From positions 372,001 through 436,000 of the forward strand of contig NZ_JARUXC010000001.1 in assembly GCF_030433855.1 (NCBI RefSeq): a stretch of 64,000 nt of DNA. The letters are read 5' to 3'. Position 1 is the first letter of the stretch. Each line of letters begins with the position of its first letter. The notes beneath the pieces were generated by a model. It was given only the letters and a program-made list of their open reading frames with translations. It searched no databases and was not told the origin of the DNA. Positions 26,094 to 35,533 of this stretch are shown one piece after another. This stretch comes from Agreia sp. PsM10 (GTDB taxonomy: Bacteria; Actinomycetota; Actinomycetes; Actinomycetales; Microbacteriaceae). Made by a program: the position numbers and the translations under genes.

Positions 26094-27716
26094 TTGACCG
26101 GAAGCTCCGCCACTCACAACATCGACCTCGACGAGAGCGTCGAGGCCTTCACCCCCGAAGAGCTCTTCACCGCAGCCACGGGGGTGCACGGTGCACCCCG
26201 CTCATGGCCCGAGCTGCACGGCAGGCCCGACGTCGTCGTCAAGAAGGGTCTCGCGACCCTCATCAACACGTCGCTGACCCCTCACCAGGCGCTCGTCGAA
26301 GACCTGCTCTTCATCCGCGACGCGTTCATCGCGGCCGGTATCGATTTCGTGCTGGTTCGCGGCAACGACGAACGGCCCGTCCTCGTGGTGGATGCGCCGC
26401 TGAGGCGCCGGGTCGAGAAGGCCCTCGCGGTCGCGTGCGCGAACGAACCGTTCTACTCCCGAACGGTCGGCGGTCGGCGCAGGCCGCCCGTGCTGCTCGG
26501 CGACGGCCTGCTCTCCGAGAAGCGCAAGGCGAAGATCTTCCGCCTCTTCCGTCCGAGGCTCGAGCCGCTCGGCGGCCTCGCCTACGGCTCGTCGACCGGC
26601 ATCGAGCTGCAGTTCTGGAGTATCGAGGGCGACGACTACATCTGCCCCGTCGAGAATTCCCTGACCCGCCGGGTGCTCCCGCTGGTCGAGGCGATTCCCG
26701 CCACCGTCGAGCTGTTCGGCCGCAGCTGGGACACCTTCCAGGGCATGTTCGAACCGCACGCCACAGACGTGACGTTCGACATCGACGTGGTGTTCTCCTG
26801 GGTCGACGGCAACGACGTCGAGTACCAGAAGGCGCGTGCCGCGCGCATGGAGGGCGTCGTGGTCGGCGAGGGCGACGAGGCGGATGCTCGCTACCGCCAG
26901 GTCGACGAGCTCAAGTACGCCCTCCGCTCGGTCTACCTCTTCGCGCCCTGGGTGCGCAATATCTTCATCGCGACCGACTCGCCTCGACCCGCCTGGCTCG
27001 ACGATCACCCCCGCGTGCAGCTCATGCGCAGCGAGCAGTTCTTCGCCGATCCTTCCGTCCTGCCCACGCACAACTCGCAGGCCGTCGAGAGCCAGCTGCA
27101 CAACATCCCCGGGCTGAGCGAGCACTTCCTGTACTCCAACGACGACATGTTCTTCGGCCGTCCGGTTCAGCCCTCCCTGTTCTTCTCGTCGGGCGGGGTC
27201 ACCAAGTTCATCGAGGCGACCACGCGCATCGGACTGGGATTCAGCGATCCGAGCCGCAGCGGATTCGAGAACTCCGCTCGGGTCAACCGCGACCTGCTGC
27301 AGAAGAAGTTCGGGCACGTGATCACGCGCCACCTCGAGCACACGCCCGCGCCGCTGCGCAAGAGCGTCATCTCGCTGCTCGAGGCCGACTTCCCCGAGGA
27401 GTTCCGGCGCACGGCGGCGAGTCGTTTCCGCTCGAAGTCCGACATCTCGGTCACGAATTCGCTGTACCACTACTACGCACTGCTCGAGGGGCGCGCCGTG
27501 ACCCAGGAGGACGCGAAGGTCCTCTACGTCGACACCACGCTCAAGAGCGGCCTGGGCCGACTTCCCGCACTTCTCCGTCGTCGTCAGTACGACCTCTTCT
27601 GCCTCAACGACGGCAGTTTTCCCGAGGTTCCCGCTCAGGAGCGTGCCGCGCTGATGGTCGATTTCCTCGAGAAGTACTTCCCGATCGCCGCCCCGTGGGA
27701 GAAGACGACCAACTGA
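26094..27716 (+). CDS. Stealth family sugar-phosphotransferase
   Basis: A 540-residue protein with the four Stealth regions: CR1 DIDVVFSWVDGNDVEYQ (from about residue 229), CR2 RYRQVDELKYALRSVYLFAP with NIFIATDSPRPAWL, CR3 NIPGLSEHFLYSNDDMFFGRP, and CR4 near the C terminus (CLNDGSFPEV). Stealth proteins transfer hexose-1-phosphate to make phosphodiester-linked polysaccharides, as in capsules and cell-wall polymers. About 220 N-terminal residues precede CR1 and are not recognised. No other glycan gene is adjacent, which is unusual for a polymer-synthesis enzyme. The start is TTG and the exact start is uncertain. Confidence 0.87.
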   Translation: MTGSSATHNIDLDESVEAFTPEELFTAATGVHGAPRSWPELHGRPDVVVKKGLATLINTSLTPHQALVEDLLFIRDAFIAAGIDFVLVRGNDERPVLVVDAPLRRRVEKALAVACANEPFYSRTVGGRRRPPVLLGDGLLSEKRKAKIFRLFRPRLEPLGGLAYGSSTGIELQFWSIEGDDYICPVENSLTRRVLPLVEAIPATVELFGRSWDTFQGMFEPHATDVTFDIDVVFSWVDGNDVEYQKARAARMEGVVVGEGDEADARYRQVDELKYALRSVYLFAPWVRNIFIATDSPRPAWLDDHPRVQLMRSEQFFADPSVLPTHNSQAVESQLHNIPGLSEHFLYSNDDMFFGRPVQPSLFFSSGGVTKFIEATTRIGLGFSDPSRSGFENSARVNRDLLQKKFGHVITRHLEHTPAPLRKSVISLLEADFPEEFRRTAASRFRSKSDISVTNSLYHYYALLEGRAVTQEDAKVLYVDTTLKSGLGRLPALLRRRQYDLFCLNDGSFPEVPAQERAALMVDFLEKYFPIAAPWEKTTN

Positions 27717-27750
27717 TCGACCCTGCAGGCCGCCCAGCCGATCTGCACGA

Positions 27751-28707
27751 TCAGGGAGTCAGCGCCGGCTCCTGTGCGACCAGCTGCGGAACGGTGAGGA
27801 CCTCGTCGACGGGCAGCGCGACCGCGCGGGCGGGCCGGATGACGACGTTCTCGCGTTCGAGGATGCGCGCGGTCTCCTCCGCCGACGTGTACGACGTCGT
27901 GCTGTAGGAGCCGATCGGCACGACCGTGTGCAGGATGGTGTTCTCGTACACGTGCACGAGGTTGAATCCCTGCGCCCCGTCGCGTGCCCGGGTGCCGCCG
28001 ACGGGCACGTTGAGGTCTTGCGTGTAGCAGGTCGCCGACGCAACCGAGACGGGGATGCCGGCGAACGTGGCCGTGCTCGAGTAGTGCAGGTGGCCCGCCA
28101 GAATCGATCGCACGTCTGTTCCCTCGAGCACCTCGGCCAAGGCCGACTGGTCTCGCAGCTCCACGAGCACGGCGAGGTCGAGAACGCTCGGAACGGGAGG
28201 GTGGTGCAGTGCGAGGATCGTGCCATGCGGCGCGGGGGAGGAGAGCTCCTCCGCGAGCCAGTCCAGCTGCTCGGGGGCGATCTCGCCGTGGTGGGCACCG
28301 GGAACGCTCGAGTCGAGGGCGATGATCCTGAGGCCGTTCACGTCGTGCACCCGGTCGACAGGCTTCATCGAGGGCAGCTGACCGAGCAGGCCGGCGCGGA
28401 AGGACGCCCGGTTGTCGTGATTGCCCATGACCCAGATGAGCTGGGCGCCCAGTCTTGCGGCGACGGGCTCGACCATGGCGCGCAGCTTCTCGTACGCGCG
28501 GGGGTCGCCCTTGTCGGCGAGATCGCCCGTGAAGACGATGGCCTCGGGGCGGGCTTCGGAGCTCTCGAGTTCTTCGAGCAGCTGCGCCAGGTGCGCCTCG
28601 GCGTCGACGGCGCCGTAGAGCAGGCCGTCACCGCCGATGAAGTGCGTGTCACTCAGGTGCAGGATGAAGTGATCGGGGCGGGAGTACTCGGCGGTTCTGA
28701 CAGGCAT
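27751..28707 (-). CDS. Class III cyclic-nucleotide-phosphodiesterase-type metallophosphoesterase
   Basis: A 318-residue metallophosphoesterase with the metal-binding blocks in order: [14 protein letters not shown] (D, H), [13 protein letters not shown] (GD), VMGNHDNR (NHD), ALHHPPVPS (H) and LAGHLHYSS (GHxH). Length and motifs resemble Mycobacterium tuberculosis Rv0805 and E. coli CpdA, which hydrolyse 3',5'- or 2',3'-cyclic nucleotides; the true substrate here is unproven. The ATG at 28707 has GAGG nine bases upstream; a longer frame from 28758 was rejected. The gene's leader holds a 7-bp hairpin. Confidence 0.83.
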   Translation of the reverse strand: MPVRTAEYSRPDHFILHLSDTHFIGGDGLLYGAVDAEAHLAQLLEELESSEARPEAIVFTGDLADKGDPRAYEKLRAMVEPVAARLGAQLIWVMGNHDNRASFRAGLLGQLPSMKPVDRVHDVNGLRIIALDSSVPGAHHGEIAPEQLDWLAEELSSPAPHGTILALHHPPVPSVLDLAVLVELRDQSALAEVLEGTDVRSILAGHLHYSSTATFAGIPVSVASATCYTQDLNVPVGGTRARDGAQGFNLVHVYENTILHTVVPIGSYSTTSYTSAEETARILERENVVIRPARAVALPVDEVLTVPQLVAQEPALTP

Positions 28708-28726
28708 GTCAACCTCGGGTGTATGC

Positions 28727-28747
28727 CGGAGGTTCGCTCGACCTCCG
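28727..28747 (-). terminator. Hairpin between ptrB and the phosphodiesterase gene
   Basis: CGGAGGT, a 7-base loop TCGCTCG, and ACCTCCG form a perfect 7-bp stem about 70 bases after the oligopeptidase stop and 20 bases before the phosphodiesterase start. It could terminate the maltokinase-peptidase transcript or act in the phosphodiesterase leader; there is no U-tract. Confidence 0.4.
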
Positions 28748-28815
28748 TGCGGTTGCACCTAATTAACCATGTTCGACTGAACGATGGGTAAACGGCGCGC
28801 AGATTCGGCGGTATT

Positions 28816-30942
28816 TCAGAGCGGCCGTGCGGTTGCCAGCCCGAGTCGATCGAGCACCCAGGCGTATTCCTCGGCGACCTCTTTCCAGCGCTCGTAGCGC
28901 CCGCTGACGCCGCCGTGCCCGGCTGTCATCTCGGTGAGCAGCAGCACGGGCGCACCCGCCTGTCGGAGCCTCGCGGTCCACTTGGCGGGCTCGACGTACA
29001 GCACCCGGGTGTCGTTGAGACTCGTCACGGCCAGGATCGGGGGATAGGCCACGTCGTCGCGCACGTTCTCGTAGGGAGAATACGACTTCATGTACGCGTA
29101 GACATCGGGGTCGTGCAGCGGGTCGCCCCACTCGTCCCACTCGATGACCGTCAACGGAAGCTCGGGGTCCAGAATCGAGGTCAGGGCGTCGACGAACGGT
29201 ACCTGGGCCAGGATGCCCGCGAAGCGGTCGGGGGCCATGTTCGCGACCGCGCCCATGAGCAGTCCACCCGCGCTTCCTCCCTGAGCGACCATGAGCTCCG
29301 CCGTCGTCCTGCCTGAACGGATGAGTTCGTCGGCGACGGCGACGAAGTCGGTGAAGGTGTTCCTCTTCGTCAGGGTCTTGCCCTGCTCGTACCAGTGGCG
29401 GCCGAGCTCACCCCCTCCGCGAACGTGCGCGATGGCGAAGACCACTCCTCGGTCGAGGAGCGACAGGCGCGGCACCGAGAAGCCGGGGTCGATGCTCGCC
29501 TCGTACGAGCCGTAACCGTACAGGAGCGTCGGCCGCGGCATCCGGGGCCCGTCGACGCGACGCCGCACGATGGAGACGGGGATGCGTGCGCCGTCGTCCG
29601 CGGTCGCCCAGACGCGCTCCTGCTCGTAGTCGAGCGGGTCGTAGTCGCCCTGAACGGCCTGGCGCTTCAGCAGCGTCATCGAGCCGTCGGTCACGGAGTA
29701 GTCGAAGACGGTCGACGGGGTCACGAACGAGGTGTAGCCGAGCCGCACCGTGTGCTGCGTCCACTCTGGGTTGCCCCCGGTGCCGACCTGGAAGAGGGCT
29801 TCGTCGAAGGGGATCTCCTCGATGGGACCGAATGGATGCTCTCCCTCGCCGAGCCGGATGACGGCGACGCGCGTCAGGCCGTCGCGGCGATACTCGAGCG
29901 TCAGGTGATCGGCGAAGGCGTCGACCTCCTCGATACGCAGGCCCGGGCTCGGCGCGACCACCGTGCGCCGTGCCGCCTCGTCGCGCGGGTCGGCCACGGG
30001 CACGTCGACCACCTGGAAGTCCTCGGCTCCGTCGTTGTGCACGATGAGCAGGCGGTCCTCGCCCGACACCACCGCGTGCTCGACCTGGTACTCGATTCCC
30101 TCGCGGCGGGGCCACACGACCTGGAACTCGCCCTCGATGTCACTCGTGTCGAGGATGCGCACCTCGCTCGTGATCTTCGAGGCGATGTCGAGTACGAGGT
30201 AGCGACCGCTGCGGGTGAGCCCGACGCCGACCCAGAACCTCTCGTCGGGCTCGGTGAAGACCGCGACGTCGTCGGAGGGATCCGTGCCGACCGTGTGCCG
30301 CCAGATGGTGTCGGGGCGCCACGAGTCGTCGACGGTCGGGTAGAAGACGACGCTCGCGTCCGGCGAGAACGTGGCCCCCGGGAAGGTGTCGGGCACGATG
30401 TCGGCACGGTTCACGCCCGTGTCGAGATCCCGGATGCGGAGTGTGTAGCGCTCGTCGCCCGTGGTGTCGACCGAGTAGGCGAGCAGGCGTCCATCCGTCG
30501 ACACGTCGAAGCTGCCCAGCGAGTAGAAGTCCGTTCCCTCCGCCTCGATGTTGTCGTCGAGCAGCACCTGTTCGCGGTCGTCGTGCGCCGCGAGGTCGGG
30601 TGGCGTCCAATCGTCGTCGCCGGAGATCGGGATGCGGCAGTGGATGCCGTACTGCCGGCCCTCGACGGTGCGGGAGTAATACCAGAACCGGCCATGACGC
30701 ACCGGTACCGACAGGTCGGTCTCGAGCGTGCGCGCCTTGATCTCGTCGAAGATCGACTGTCGGAGTGCCTCGAGATGCGCGGTCGACGCGCGGGTGAATG
30801 CGTTCTCCGCGTCGAGATAGGCGCGGACCGCGGGGTCGTCCTTCTGGCGCAGCCATTCGAACTCGTCGATGACCGTGTCGCCGTGGTGGGTGCGCTCCGA
30901 CGGGCGGCGCTCCGCTCGAGGAGCGTCGGGGAGGCGCGTCAT
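28816..30942 (-). CDS. ptrB: Oligopeptidase B-type S9 family serine peptidase
   Basis: A 708-residue prolyl-oligopeptidase-family enzyme. An N-terminal segment (APRAERRPSERTHHGD, then DEFEWLRQKDDPAVRAYL) and a seven-bladed propeller precede the C-terminal alpha/beta-hydrolase domain with nucleophile motif AQGGSAGGLLMGAV, the Asp segment LNDTRVLYVEPAKW and the catalytic His in AGHGGVSGR. Oligopeptidase B cleaves short peptides after Arg/Lys in the cytosol. The ATG overlaps the maltokinase stop by four bases (ATGA), so the two genes are translationally coupled. The open frame extends upstream but without homology. Confidence 0.92.
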   Translation of the reverse strand: MTRLPDAPRAERRPSERTHHGDTVIDEFEWLRQKDDPAVRAYLDAENAFTRASTAHLEALRQSIFDEIKARTLETDLSVPVRHGRFWYYSRTVEGRQYGIHCRIPISGDDDWTPPDLAAHDDREQVLLDDNIEAEGTDFYSLGSFDVSTDGRLLAYSVDTTGDERYTLRIRDLDTGVNRADIVPDTFPGATFSPDASVVFYPTVDDSWRPDTIWRHTVGTDPSDDVAVFTEPDERFWVGVGLTRSGRYLVLDIASKITSEVRILDTSDIEGEFQVVWPRREGIEYQVEHAVVSGEDRLLIVHNDGAEDFQVVDVPVADPRDEAARRTVVAPSPGLRIEEVDAFADHLTLEYRRDGLTRVAVIRLGEGEHPFGPIEEIPFDEALFQVGTGGNPEWTQHTVRLGYTSFVTPSTVFDYSVTDGSMTLLKRQAVQGDYDPLDYEQERVWATADDGARIPVSIVRRRVDGPRMPRPTLLYGYGSYEASIDPGFSVPRLSLLDRGVVFAIAHVRGGGELGRHWYEQGKTLTKRNTFTDFVAVADELIRSGRTTAELMVAQGGSAGGLLMGAVANMAPDRFAGILAQVPFVDALTSILDPELPLTVIEWDEWGDPLHDPDVYAYMKSYSPYENVRDDVAYPPILAVTSLNDTRVLYVEPAKWTARLRQAGAPVLLLTEMTAGHGGVSGRYERWKEVAEEYAWVLDRLGLATARPL

Positions 30943-32363
30943 ATCAAGGCGACCAGTCTCGAGATGGCGGTCACGGGGATCGGCAGCCAGGCGGGGCGGT
31001 TGCGCGCCTCGTAGATGGATTCGTAGAGGGCCTTGTCGATCTCGAAGGCGTCGAGCAGGACCCGGAAACGCTCGATGTCGACGCCGGCCCGGTCGGAGTA
31101 TCCCTCGAGGAACGCCGTGCGAGAGGCCTGCGCCCAGCTCTCGGCGGACGCGCCGGGGTGCGACTGCTCGAAGGACCCGGCCACATAGTCGAACGATCTG
31201 AGCATGCCTGCGACGTCGCGCAGCGTCAGGTCGGGGCGCGATCTCTCCGCCAGCGGCCTCAGCGGCTCGCCTTCGAAGTCGAGGAGAACCCATCCTCGAT
31301 CGGGCACCGCGACCACCTGTCCCAGGTGATAGTCACCGTGGATGCGCTGGAGCCTGGGCCACTCGGCGGCCTCCGCTCCCGCGATGATCGCATCGACCGC
31401 CGACTCGTACACACCGAGCTCGGGCACCTCGGCGACGGCGGCGCCCAGGCGGCGGCGCATGCGGGATGCCACTCCCGCCCGCTCCTCGGCCGTCGCGGCC
31501 ACCGTCGGCATGATGTCTGCGAGAACGGCGTGCACCTCGGCCGTCGCGGCCCCGAGGCTGCGAGCTCGATCCGAGAAGTCCTCGTTCTGCTCGACCGCGT
31601 CGAGTGCGACGCGCCACGCGTCGCGCACTCCGGGGAGGAACCGCTGCGCGAATGCGAGGTGGCCGCCGTCGACCGGCGAGTCGGGTGATGCCTCAGCGCG
31701 CCAGGTGCCCGAGACGAAGCCCACCGACGGCGGAACCAGTGTGCACCCGGCCTCCGCGAGCGCCGACTGCACGATGATGTCGGGGTTCTCGCCGTGGTGC
31801 AGCGTTCTGAAGACCTTGCAGATGATCGGAAGAGATGGCTGGCCGGACGCGTCGACCGTATCGAAGATGATCGAGGTGTTCGACTGCTCGCCCCGAAGGA
31901 CCTGCGAATGAGCGAACGACGAGTGCGAGGCCGTGGGATGGCGATGACCTGCCGCGGAGGCTCCGGCGGACCGATCGTTCTGCGTCCCGACGCCTCCGTC
32001 GAGGATGAACGCCAGAAGGGCGGCGCAGTACGCGGGATCGTGCGGGGCGTCATAGACCCAGAGCGGGGCCGGCGCATCGTCTACGCTGCCGTCGACCGTG
32101 CCTACGAGAGTCGCCTCCGACGCATCCGGTCGCGGCGCCGAGCGGTAGGCGAGAGGCACCTGGTACAGCGTGGATGCCGCGCCTGAACTGTCGCGCAGCA
32201 GATGCGTGACGAAGGCGGTGCCGTCGGGCCCGGGCGGCAGAAGCCATTCGCCCACGAGCACGAGGTCGGGATTCGACCCGGCACTCTGGTACCAGCGTTG
32301 ACGCGCGACCCATTCGGGGAGGGTGTTCGGACGGCGATCAGGACGGACAACACCAACGGTCAT
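30939..32363 (-). CDS. mak: Maltokinase
   Basis: A 474-residue maltokinase (Pep2/Mak), which phosphorylates maltose to maltose 1-phosphate for GlgE-dependent alpha-glucan synthesis. An N-terminal cap domain (LPEWVARQRWYQSAG, as in the maltokinase N-terminal cap family) is followed by a kinase-like fold with LRGEQSNTSIIFD, RIHGDYHLGQVV (catalytic Asp loop) and VLLDFEGEPLRPLAERSRPDLTLRDVAGML. No treS, glgE or glgB is adjacent in this window, so its partners lie elsewhere or it works alone. The ATG lies six bases after TAGGGT. It is coupled to the peptidase downstream. Confidence 0.88.
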   Translation of the reverse strand: MTVGVVRPDRRPNTLPEWVARQRWYQSAGSNPDLVLVGEWLLPPGPDGTAFVTHLLRDSSGAASTLYQVPLAYRSAPRPDASEATLVGTVDGSVDDAPAPLWVYDAPHDPAYCAALLAFILDGGVGTQNDRSAGASAAGHRHPTASHSSFAHSQVLRGEQSNTSIIFDTVDASGQPSLPIICKVFRTLHHGENPDIIVQSALAEAGCTLVPPSVGFVSGTWRAEASPDSPVDGGHLAFAQRFLPGVRDAWRVALDAVEQNEDFSDRARSLGAATAEVHAVLADIMPTVAATAEERAGVASRMRRRLGAAVAEVPELGVYESAVDAIIAGAEAAEWPRLQRIHGDYHLGQVVAVPDRGWVLLDFEGEPLRPLAERSRPDLTLRDVAGMLRSFDYVAGSFEQSHPGASAESWAQASRTAFLEGYSDRAGVDIERFRVLLDAFEIDKALYESIYEARNRPAWLPIPVTAISRLVALI

Positions 32364-32369
32364 TCCTTG

Positions 32370-32375
32370 ACCCTA
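32370..32375 (-). promoter_or_regulatory. -10 element for the maltokinase gene
   Basis: TAGGGT on the minus strand ends six bases before the ATG; leaderless spacing. Confidence 0.5.
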
Positions 32376-32418
32376 CCTCGGCCGCCTCCGTGGTCAGGGG
32401 GGCTTGCCCGCACGGGAT

Positions 32419-32424
32419 TAGGCT
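32419..32424 (+). promoter_or_regulatory. -10 element for the aldo/keto reductase gene at 32431
   Basis: TAGGCT ends six bases before the ATG, mirroring the divergent maltokinase promoter in the same 67-base gap. Confidence 0.5.
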
Positions 32425-32430
32425 CGAATC

Positions 32431-33270
32431 ATGACGAGTGCACCCTCACACCTGCTGGCCGATGGCAATCACCTCCCCTCCGTGGGGCTGGGAACCTACC
32501 CGCTCACGGGTCCGGATGCGGTCGCCGCCGTGAGCGCGGGGCTTCGGGCCGGCTATCGACTGGTCGACAGCGCCGTGAACTACGGGAACGAGGACGCCGT
32601 CGGCGAGGCGATCCGAACCGCCGAGATCCCGAGGGATGAGATCGTCGTCACGACGAAGCTGCCCGGACGAGACCAGGGCTATGAGAGCACTCTCGCGTCT
32701 TTCCAGTCTTCACTCGACAGGCTCGGGCTCGAGCGCATCGACCTCTACCTCATCCACTGGCCGAACCCCGGCGACGACCGGTATGTCGACAGCTGGCGGG
32801 CCATGGTGCATCTGCACGAGCAGGGCCTCGCCCGGTCGATCGGGGTCTCCAACTTCACCGAGGAGTACCTGACACGACTCCAGTCCGAGACGGGCGTCCT
32901 TCCCACGGTGAACCAGGTGGAACTGCATCCGTACTTCCCGCAGCTCGCGCTGCGCGAGTTCCACGAGCTGCACAACATCCGCACCGAGTCGTGGAGCCCC
33001 CTCGGCAAGGGCTCCGATGTGCTCGCCTCGCCTGTGATCGTTCGCGCGGCACGGACCCACGGGGTGACGGAGGCCCAGGTCGTTCTGCGCTGGCACGTGC
33101 AACTGGGCAGCGTTCCGTTGCCGAAGTCGGCAGATCCCACACGTCAGGACCAGAACCTCGACATCTTCGGCTTCGAGCTCACGTCTGAGGAGATCGCCGA
33201 GATCACCCTGCTGGGCAGGCCGGACGGCCGGCTTTTCGGGGGAGACCCTGTGACTCACAGCGAGCAGTGA
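32431..33270 (+). CDS. Aldo/keto reductase (2,5-diketo-D-gluconate reductase-like)
   Basis: A 279-residue NADPH-dependent AKR with a complete catalytic tetrad: Asp and Tyr in RLVDSAVNYGNE, Lys in VVTTKLPG and His in YLIHWPNP. NADPH-binding sequences near the C terminus include VPLPKSADP with the Lys/Ser/Asn-type phosphate contact region. The short length and lack of extra loops match the AKR5-type family that reduces small carbonyls such as methylglyoxal and diketogluconate. It diverges from the maltokinase gene; leaderless start. Confidence 0.88.
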   Translation: MTSAPSHLLADGNHLPSVGLGTYPLTGPDAVAAVSAGLRAGYRLVDSAVNYGNEDAVGEAIRTAEIPRDEIVVTTKLPGRDQGYESTLASFQSSLDRLGLERIDLYLIHWPNPGDDRYVDSWRAMVHLHEQGLARSIGVSNFTEEYLTRLQSETGVLPTVNQVELHPYFPQLALREFHELHNIRTESWSPLGKGSDVLASPVIVRAARTHGVTEAQVVLRWHVQLGSVPLPKSADPTRQDQNLDIFGFELTSEEIAEITLLGRPDGRLFGGDPVTHSEQ

Positions 33271-33282
33271 CAGCAGGCCCGC

Positions 33283-34152
33283 TCAGTCGAGCGAGCCGAT
33301 GATCGCCTCGATGATTGCGCGGGCCTCGTCGCCCGCCGACCCCGACGTCATGGCGAAGACGTGGTCGGCACCCGTGAAACTCGTCAGCTCGAAGTCGAGG
33401 CCGGCCGCCTCGGCCCGGGCCTCGAGAACGAGCGTGTCCGGATACAGGATGTCGTTGGTTCCGGCGAGCACGGTCGTCGGTGCGAGGCCCGTGAGAGTCC
33501 CGTTCACCGGGCTCAACCGGTATCCGGAGGGATCGTCGCCGTGGGCCCAGGCGAGGCCGTTCGGCACCAGCGCCTCGCGGTCGAGCAGCACGTCGGTCGC
33601 GTCGACGGCCGGGATGGCGGGGTTCGTGAGGGTCAGATCGAGCCAGGGCGAGAGCAGAACGATGCGATCGGGCTGGGCGATTCCCTGCTCGAGCAGGCTC
33701 TCCGCGAATCCGAGCGCGAATCCGCCGCCGGCGGACCCTCCCATCAGCACGATGGGCGAATCGGGATGCGATCGGCGCAGCTCGAGGTAGACATCCATGA
33801 TCTGTTCGTACGCCACCCGGTAGCCGTGCTCCGGTGCCAGCGCGTAGATCGGCATCGTGACGGTCGCGTCGACGGTGTCGAGGATCTGCTCGAAGAACGG
33901 GGCGTGCAGTGCCGACGCCTCGTGCACGTACGAGCCCCCGTGAATGAAGAGGACCTGCACGTCGGAGGCCTCCTCCGCGCTCGAGAACACCTCCGAGGTC
34001 ACGCCCGCGACGAGGACCTGGTCGGGCGGCTGCGCTGCGGATGCGGCCGCGACGCGATCGGCGTCGTCGCGGCCCTGCCACGCCTGCCCGCAGGCCACCA
34101 CCACGAGGGTGACCAGGAGCATTCCACACAGAGCGACGAGAAGACGACGCAT
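33283..34152 (-). CDS. Alpha/beta hydrolase (HSL-like), membrane-anchored or secreted
   Basis: A 289-residue esterase. The N terminus is a signal or anchor (MRRLLVALCGMLLVTLVVVACG), with VACG as a possible weak lipobox. The oxyanion motif HGGSYVHE, the nucleophile elbow MGGSAGGGFA, the Asp in GTNDILYPD and the His in GADHVFAM identify an HSL/alpha-beta hydrolase-3 fold. Substrate unknown; export suggests environmental esters. The start at 34152 was chosen because the signal begins there; longer frames start at 34227 and 34275. It converges on the aldo/keto reductase and diverges from the phosphate transporter. Confidence 0.8.
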   Translation of the reverse strand: MRRLLVALCGMLLVTLVVVACGQAWQGRDDADRVAAASAAQPPDQVLVAGVTSEVFSSAEEASDVQVLFIHGGSYVHEASALHAPFFEQILDTVDATVTMPIYALAPEHGYRVAYEQIMDVYLELRRSHPDSPIVLMGGSAGGGFALGFAESLLEQGIAQPDRIVLLSPWLDLTLTNPAIPAVDATDVLLDREALVPNGLAWAHGDDPSGYRLSPVNGTLTGLAPTTVLAGTNDILYPDTLVLEARAEAAGLDFELTSFTGADHVFAMTSGSAGDEARAIIEAIIGSLD

Positions 34153-34264
34153 CGGCGATCCAGTCCATCTGCTCGGGACCCGCCGCAGAAGTTGACCGTG
34201 CGGATCGAAGAATGCCAGTATCGACATGCCCGTGAACAGGGCAACCCTAGACACCCTAATAGTG

Positions 34265-34282
34265 TGTGAACTCATCGCGAAC
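34265..34282. promoter_or_regulatory. Possible PHO box upstream of pit
   Basis: TGTGAAC, four bases, CGCGAAC on the plus strand reads on the minus strand as GTTCGCG, ATGA, GTTCACA, i.e. two GTTCAC-like heptamers at 11-base period, the layout of actinobacterial PhoP-binding direct repeats. A weaker similar pair lies at about 34312-34330. The adjacent gene encodes a phosphate transporter, which makes this plausible. One unit deviates at two positions, so this remains a candidate only. Confidence 0.35.
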
Positions 34283-34339
34283 GAATGCGGTGTTATTCGT
34301 CTTACGCGAACGTGTGTGCACCTCTAGAGAGAGTCGCTG

Positions 34340-35533
34340 GTGGATCTCACCCTCATCGTTGTCCTGGTCGTCGTTCTGGCCCTCTTCTTCGATTTCACGA
34401 ACGGTTTTCACGACACCGCGAACGCCATGGCGACGCCGATCGCGACGGGTGCGCTGAAACCCCGGATGGCCGTCGGGCTCGCCGCCGTTCTGAACCTCGT
34501 CGGTGCGTTCCTGAGCACGGAGGTGGCCCGCACGATCTCGGGCGGACTGATCAGGGAGGGTGACGGAGGCATCCAGATCACTCCGGAGATGATCTTCGCC
34601 GGGCTCATCGGCGCGGTCTGCTGGAACATGGTCACCTGGTTGTTCGGTCTGCCGTCGAGTTCGTCGCACGCCCTGTTCGGCGGACTCATCGGGGCCGCGA
34701 TCGTCGGAGCCGGCGTCGGCGCAGTGGATTTCAGCGTCCTGGTCTCCAAAGTCGTCCTGCCCGCGCTCGTCGCGCCCATCGTGGCCGGATTCGTGGCCTT
34801 CGCCGCGACGCGGCTCGCCTACGCGATCACGCGTGACCCTGCCACGGGCCGCGGGCTCGGAAGAGGCAACTTCCGGTACGCGCAGATCTTCTCCTCGTCG
34901 CTCGTCGCGCTCGCCCACGGCACGAACGACGCCCAGAAGACGATGGGTGTGATCACCCTCACCCTGATTGCGACCGGCTCGCAGGCCGTCGGCACGGGGC
35001 CGGAGTTCTGGGTCATCGCGGCCTGCGCCCTGGCCATCGCACTCGGCACCTACACGGGCGGCTGGCGGATCATCAAGACGATGGGAACCGGACTCACCGA
35101 CATCAAGCCGGCACAGGGCTTCGCGGCGGAGACGTCGACCGCCGCCACCATCCTCGCCTCGAGCCACCTGGGCTTCGCGCTCTCGACCACCCAGGTCGCC
35201 TCGGGCTCCGTGATCGGCTCGGGACTCGGACGCAAGGGTGCCTCCGTGCGCTGGCGCACCGCGGGCCGCATCGGGGTGGGATGGCTGCTGACGCTGCCCG
35301 CCGCTGCCGCGGTCGGTGCGATCGCCGCCCTGCTCGCCACCATCGGTCCGGTCGGCATCGTCATCGACGCCGTGCTCGGCCTGGGAGTGATCGTCGCCAT
35401 CTTCGTCATCTCGTCGCGCGATCAGGTCACGAGCGGCACGGTCGTCAGCGAGGTCGACGCGGCGGTGGGCGCCGTACGCACCCCCAAGGCCACGCGCAGG
35501 AACCTCAAGAAGAAGAGGCAGGCAGCCGAATGA
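34340..35533 (+). CDS. pit: Inorganic phosphate transporter, PiT family
   Basis: A 397-residue membrane protein with about 10 transmembrane helices. The two PiT signatures are present: FDFTNGFHDTANAMATP near residues 15-31 and ALAHGTNDAQKTMGVI near residue 191, plus SSSHALFGGLIGAA. It is a low-affinity metal-phosphate/H+ or Na+ symporter. The GTG start follows a GAGAG site. Its TGA overlaps the ATG of the next small gene, so they are coupled. The divergent upstream region contains a possible PHO box. Confidence 0.92.
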   Translation: MDLTLIVVLVVVLALFFDFTNGFHDTANAMATPIATGALKPRMAVGLAAVLNLVGAFLSTEVARTISGGLIREGDGGIQITPEMIFAGLIGAVCWNMVTWLFGLPSSSSHALFGGLIGAAIVGAGVGAVDFSVLVSKVVLPALVAPIVAGFVAFAATRLAYAITRDPATGRGLGRGNFRYAQIFSSSLVALAHGTNDAQKTMGVITLTLIATGSQAVGTGPEFWVIAACALAIALGTYTGGWRIIKTMGTGLTDIKPAQGFAAETSTAATILASSHLGFALSTTQVASGSVIGSGLGRKGASVRWRTAGRIGVGWLLTLPAAAAVGAIAALLATIGPVGIVIDAVLGLGVIVAIFVISSRDQVTSGTVVSEVDAAVGAVRTPKATRRNLKKKRQAAE

